From contig CANKLS010000068.1 of the NCBI GenBank assembly GCA_947483645.1, positions 1 through 6,046 on the forward strand: DNA of 6,046 bases, given 5' to 3'. Source of the DNA: Bradymonadales bacterium (GTDB taxonomy: Bacteria > Myxococcota > Bradymonadia > REDH01). This document shows, piece by piece, positions 5,766-6,046 of the stretch (its first letter is position 1; every line of letters begins with the position of its first letter). Both the position numbers and the translations under genes were made by a program. The notes beneath the pieces were generated by a model that worked only from the letters and a program-made list of their open reading frames with translations, was not told the origin of the DNA and did not search any database.

Positions 5766-6046
5766 TTGGAGAGCGGTACGAACGACGGGATGAAGTAGCT
5801 AACACCTACCATGCCGACGACATGGTTGGAGAAGGTCTCGTCGGGGCTCTGCTTCTCGGACTGCACGTCGGCAGCCGTGTAGAGGTAGTCGGTCGCGCGG
5901 ATGTGGAAGGCCACCTGATCGGTGTAGAAGAAGCGGAGCGAGATGCCGACGGTCGGACCGAACTTGAAGCCGGCGAGGTCGTCGCTTTCGGAGGTGCGCA
6001 GGGCGCCTCCGAGGCCGAGGTGGGTCGAGATGTCGTAGCGGACCAC
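5762..6046 (-). CDS. Outer-membrane beta-barrel protein, C-terminal part (N-terminus outside window)
   Basis: Only the last 94 residues are in the window. The codon at the edge happens to be GTG, but there is no signal peptide and the reading frame is open to the edge, so it is almost surely internal. The fragment shows alternating strands typical of a small barrel: YDISTHLGLGGAL (4-16), FKFGPTVGISLRFFYTDQVA (27-46), FHIRATDYLYTA (47-58) and HVVGMVGVSYFIP (75-87), with a polar loop at 59-74. The order GPxVGISLRFF, then R.TDYLYT, then a closing GVSYFIP strand resembles the outer-membrane beta-barrel domain proteins common in myxobacteria. After the closing strand seven extra residues (SFVPLSK) follow. 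The downstream exported DUF4332-like gene overlaps or nearly abuts it, so it heads or continues the four-gene envelope operon. The substrate or role is unknown. Confidence 0.82.
   Translation of the reverse strand: MVRYDISTHLGLGGALRTSESDDLAGFKFGPTVGISLRFFYTDQVAFHIRATDYLYTAADVQSEKQSPDETFSNHVVGMVGVSYFIPSFVPLSK

Overview
The window is a compact, GC-rich stretch (clearly above 60% G+C by eye) in which every credible gene lies on the minus strand. It therefore reads from right (6046) to left (1). Lipoprotein signals, two predicted outer-membrane barrels and several exported proteins show a Gram-negative cell. Three things suggest a Myxococcota, Bradymonadales or other former-Deltaproteobacteria relative: a lipoprotein joining a Cys-rich N-terminus, an Asp/Thr/Ser linker, a MopE-type CDGLDNDCDG motif and a formylglycine-generating-enzyme-like fold; an outer-membrane barrel tail of the kind common in myxobacteria; and a DUF4332-like protein. 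This taxonomic placement is inference from gene style only.

Right half (6046 to 3633): four tightly packed genes, each within a few bases of the next. They are the C-terminal part of an outer-membrane beta-barrel protein (cut by the window edge), a signal-peptide-bearing DUF4332-like helix-hairpin-helix protein (4-base overlap if its GTG start is used), a helical-repeat-like protein with one C-terminal membrane helix (4-base gap), and the modular FGE-like lipoprotein (2-base gap). All four are predicted to be envelope proteins. No pathway can be named for them.

Left half (3574 to 1): after a 58-base gap come a LamB/maltoporin-type sugar porin, a GH13 alpha-amylase-family lipoprotein with all catalytic motifs intact, and the first 61 codons of a MalK/UgpC-type ABC transporter ATPase. 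Together these form a coherent alpha-glucan route: the anchored amylase cuts starch or maltodextrin, the porin passes the oligosaccharides through the outer membrane, and the ATPase powers import. Binding-protein and permease genes are not in the window and might follow beyond base 1. The amylase and ATPase genes each have a Shine-Dalgarno sequence placed at the stop codon of the gene before, as in a true operon.

There are no RNA genes, CRISPR arrays, insertion sequences or convincing terminators. No stretch over 60 bases lacks a gene. The long plus-strand reading frames are antisense shadows of the minus-strand genes. I see no clear sign of a wholly new system. The parts most worth a second look are the uncharacterised four-gene envelope cluster and the use of a lipid-anchored amylase beside a maltoporin.
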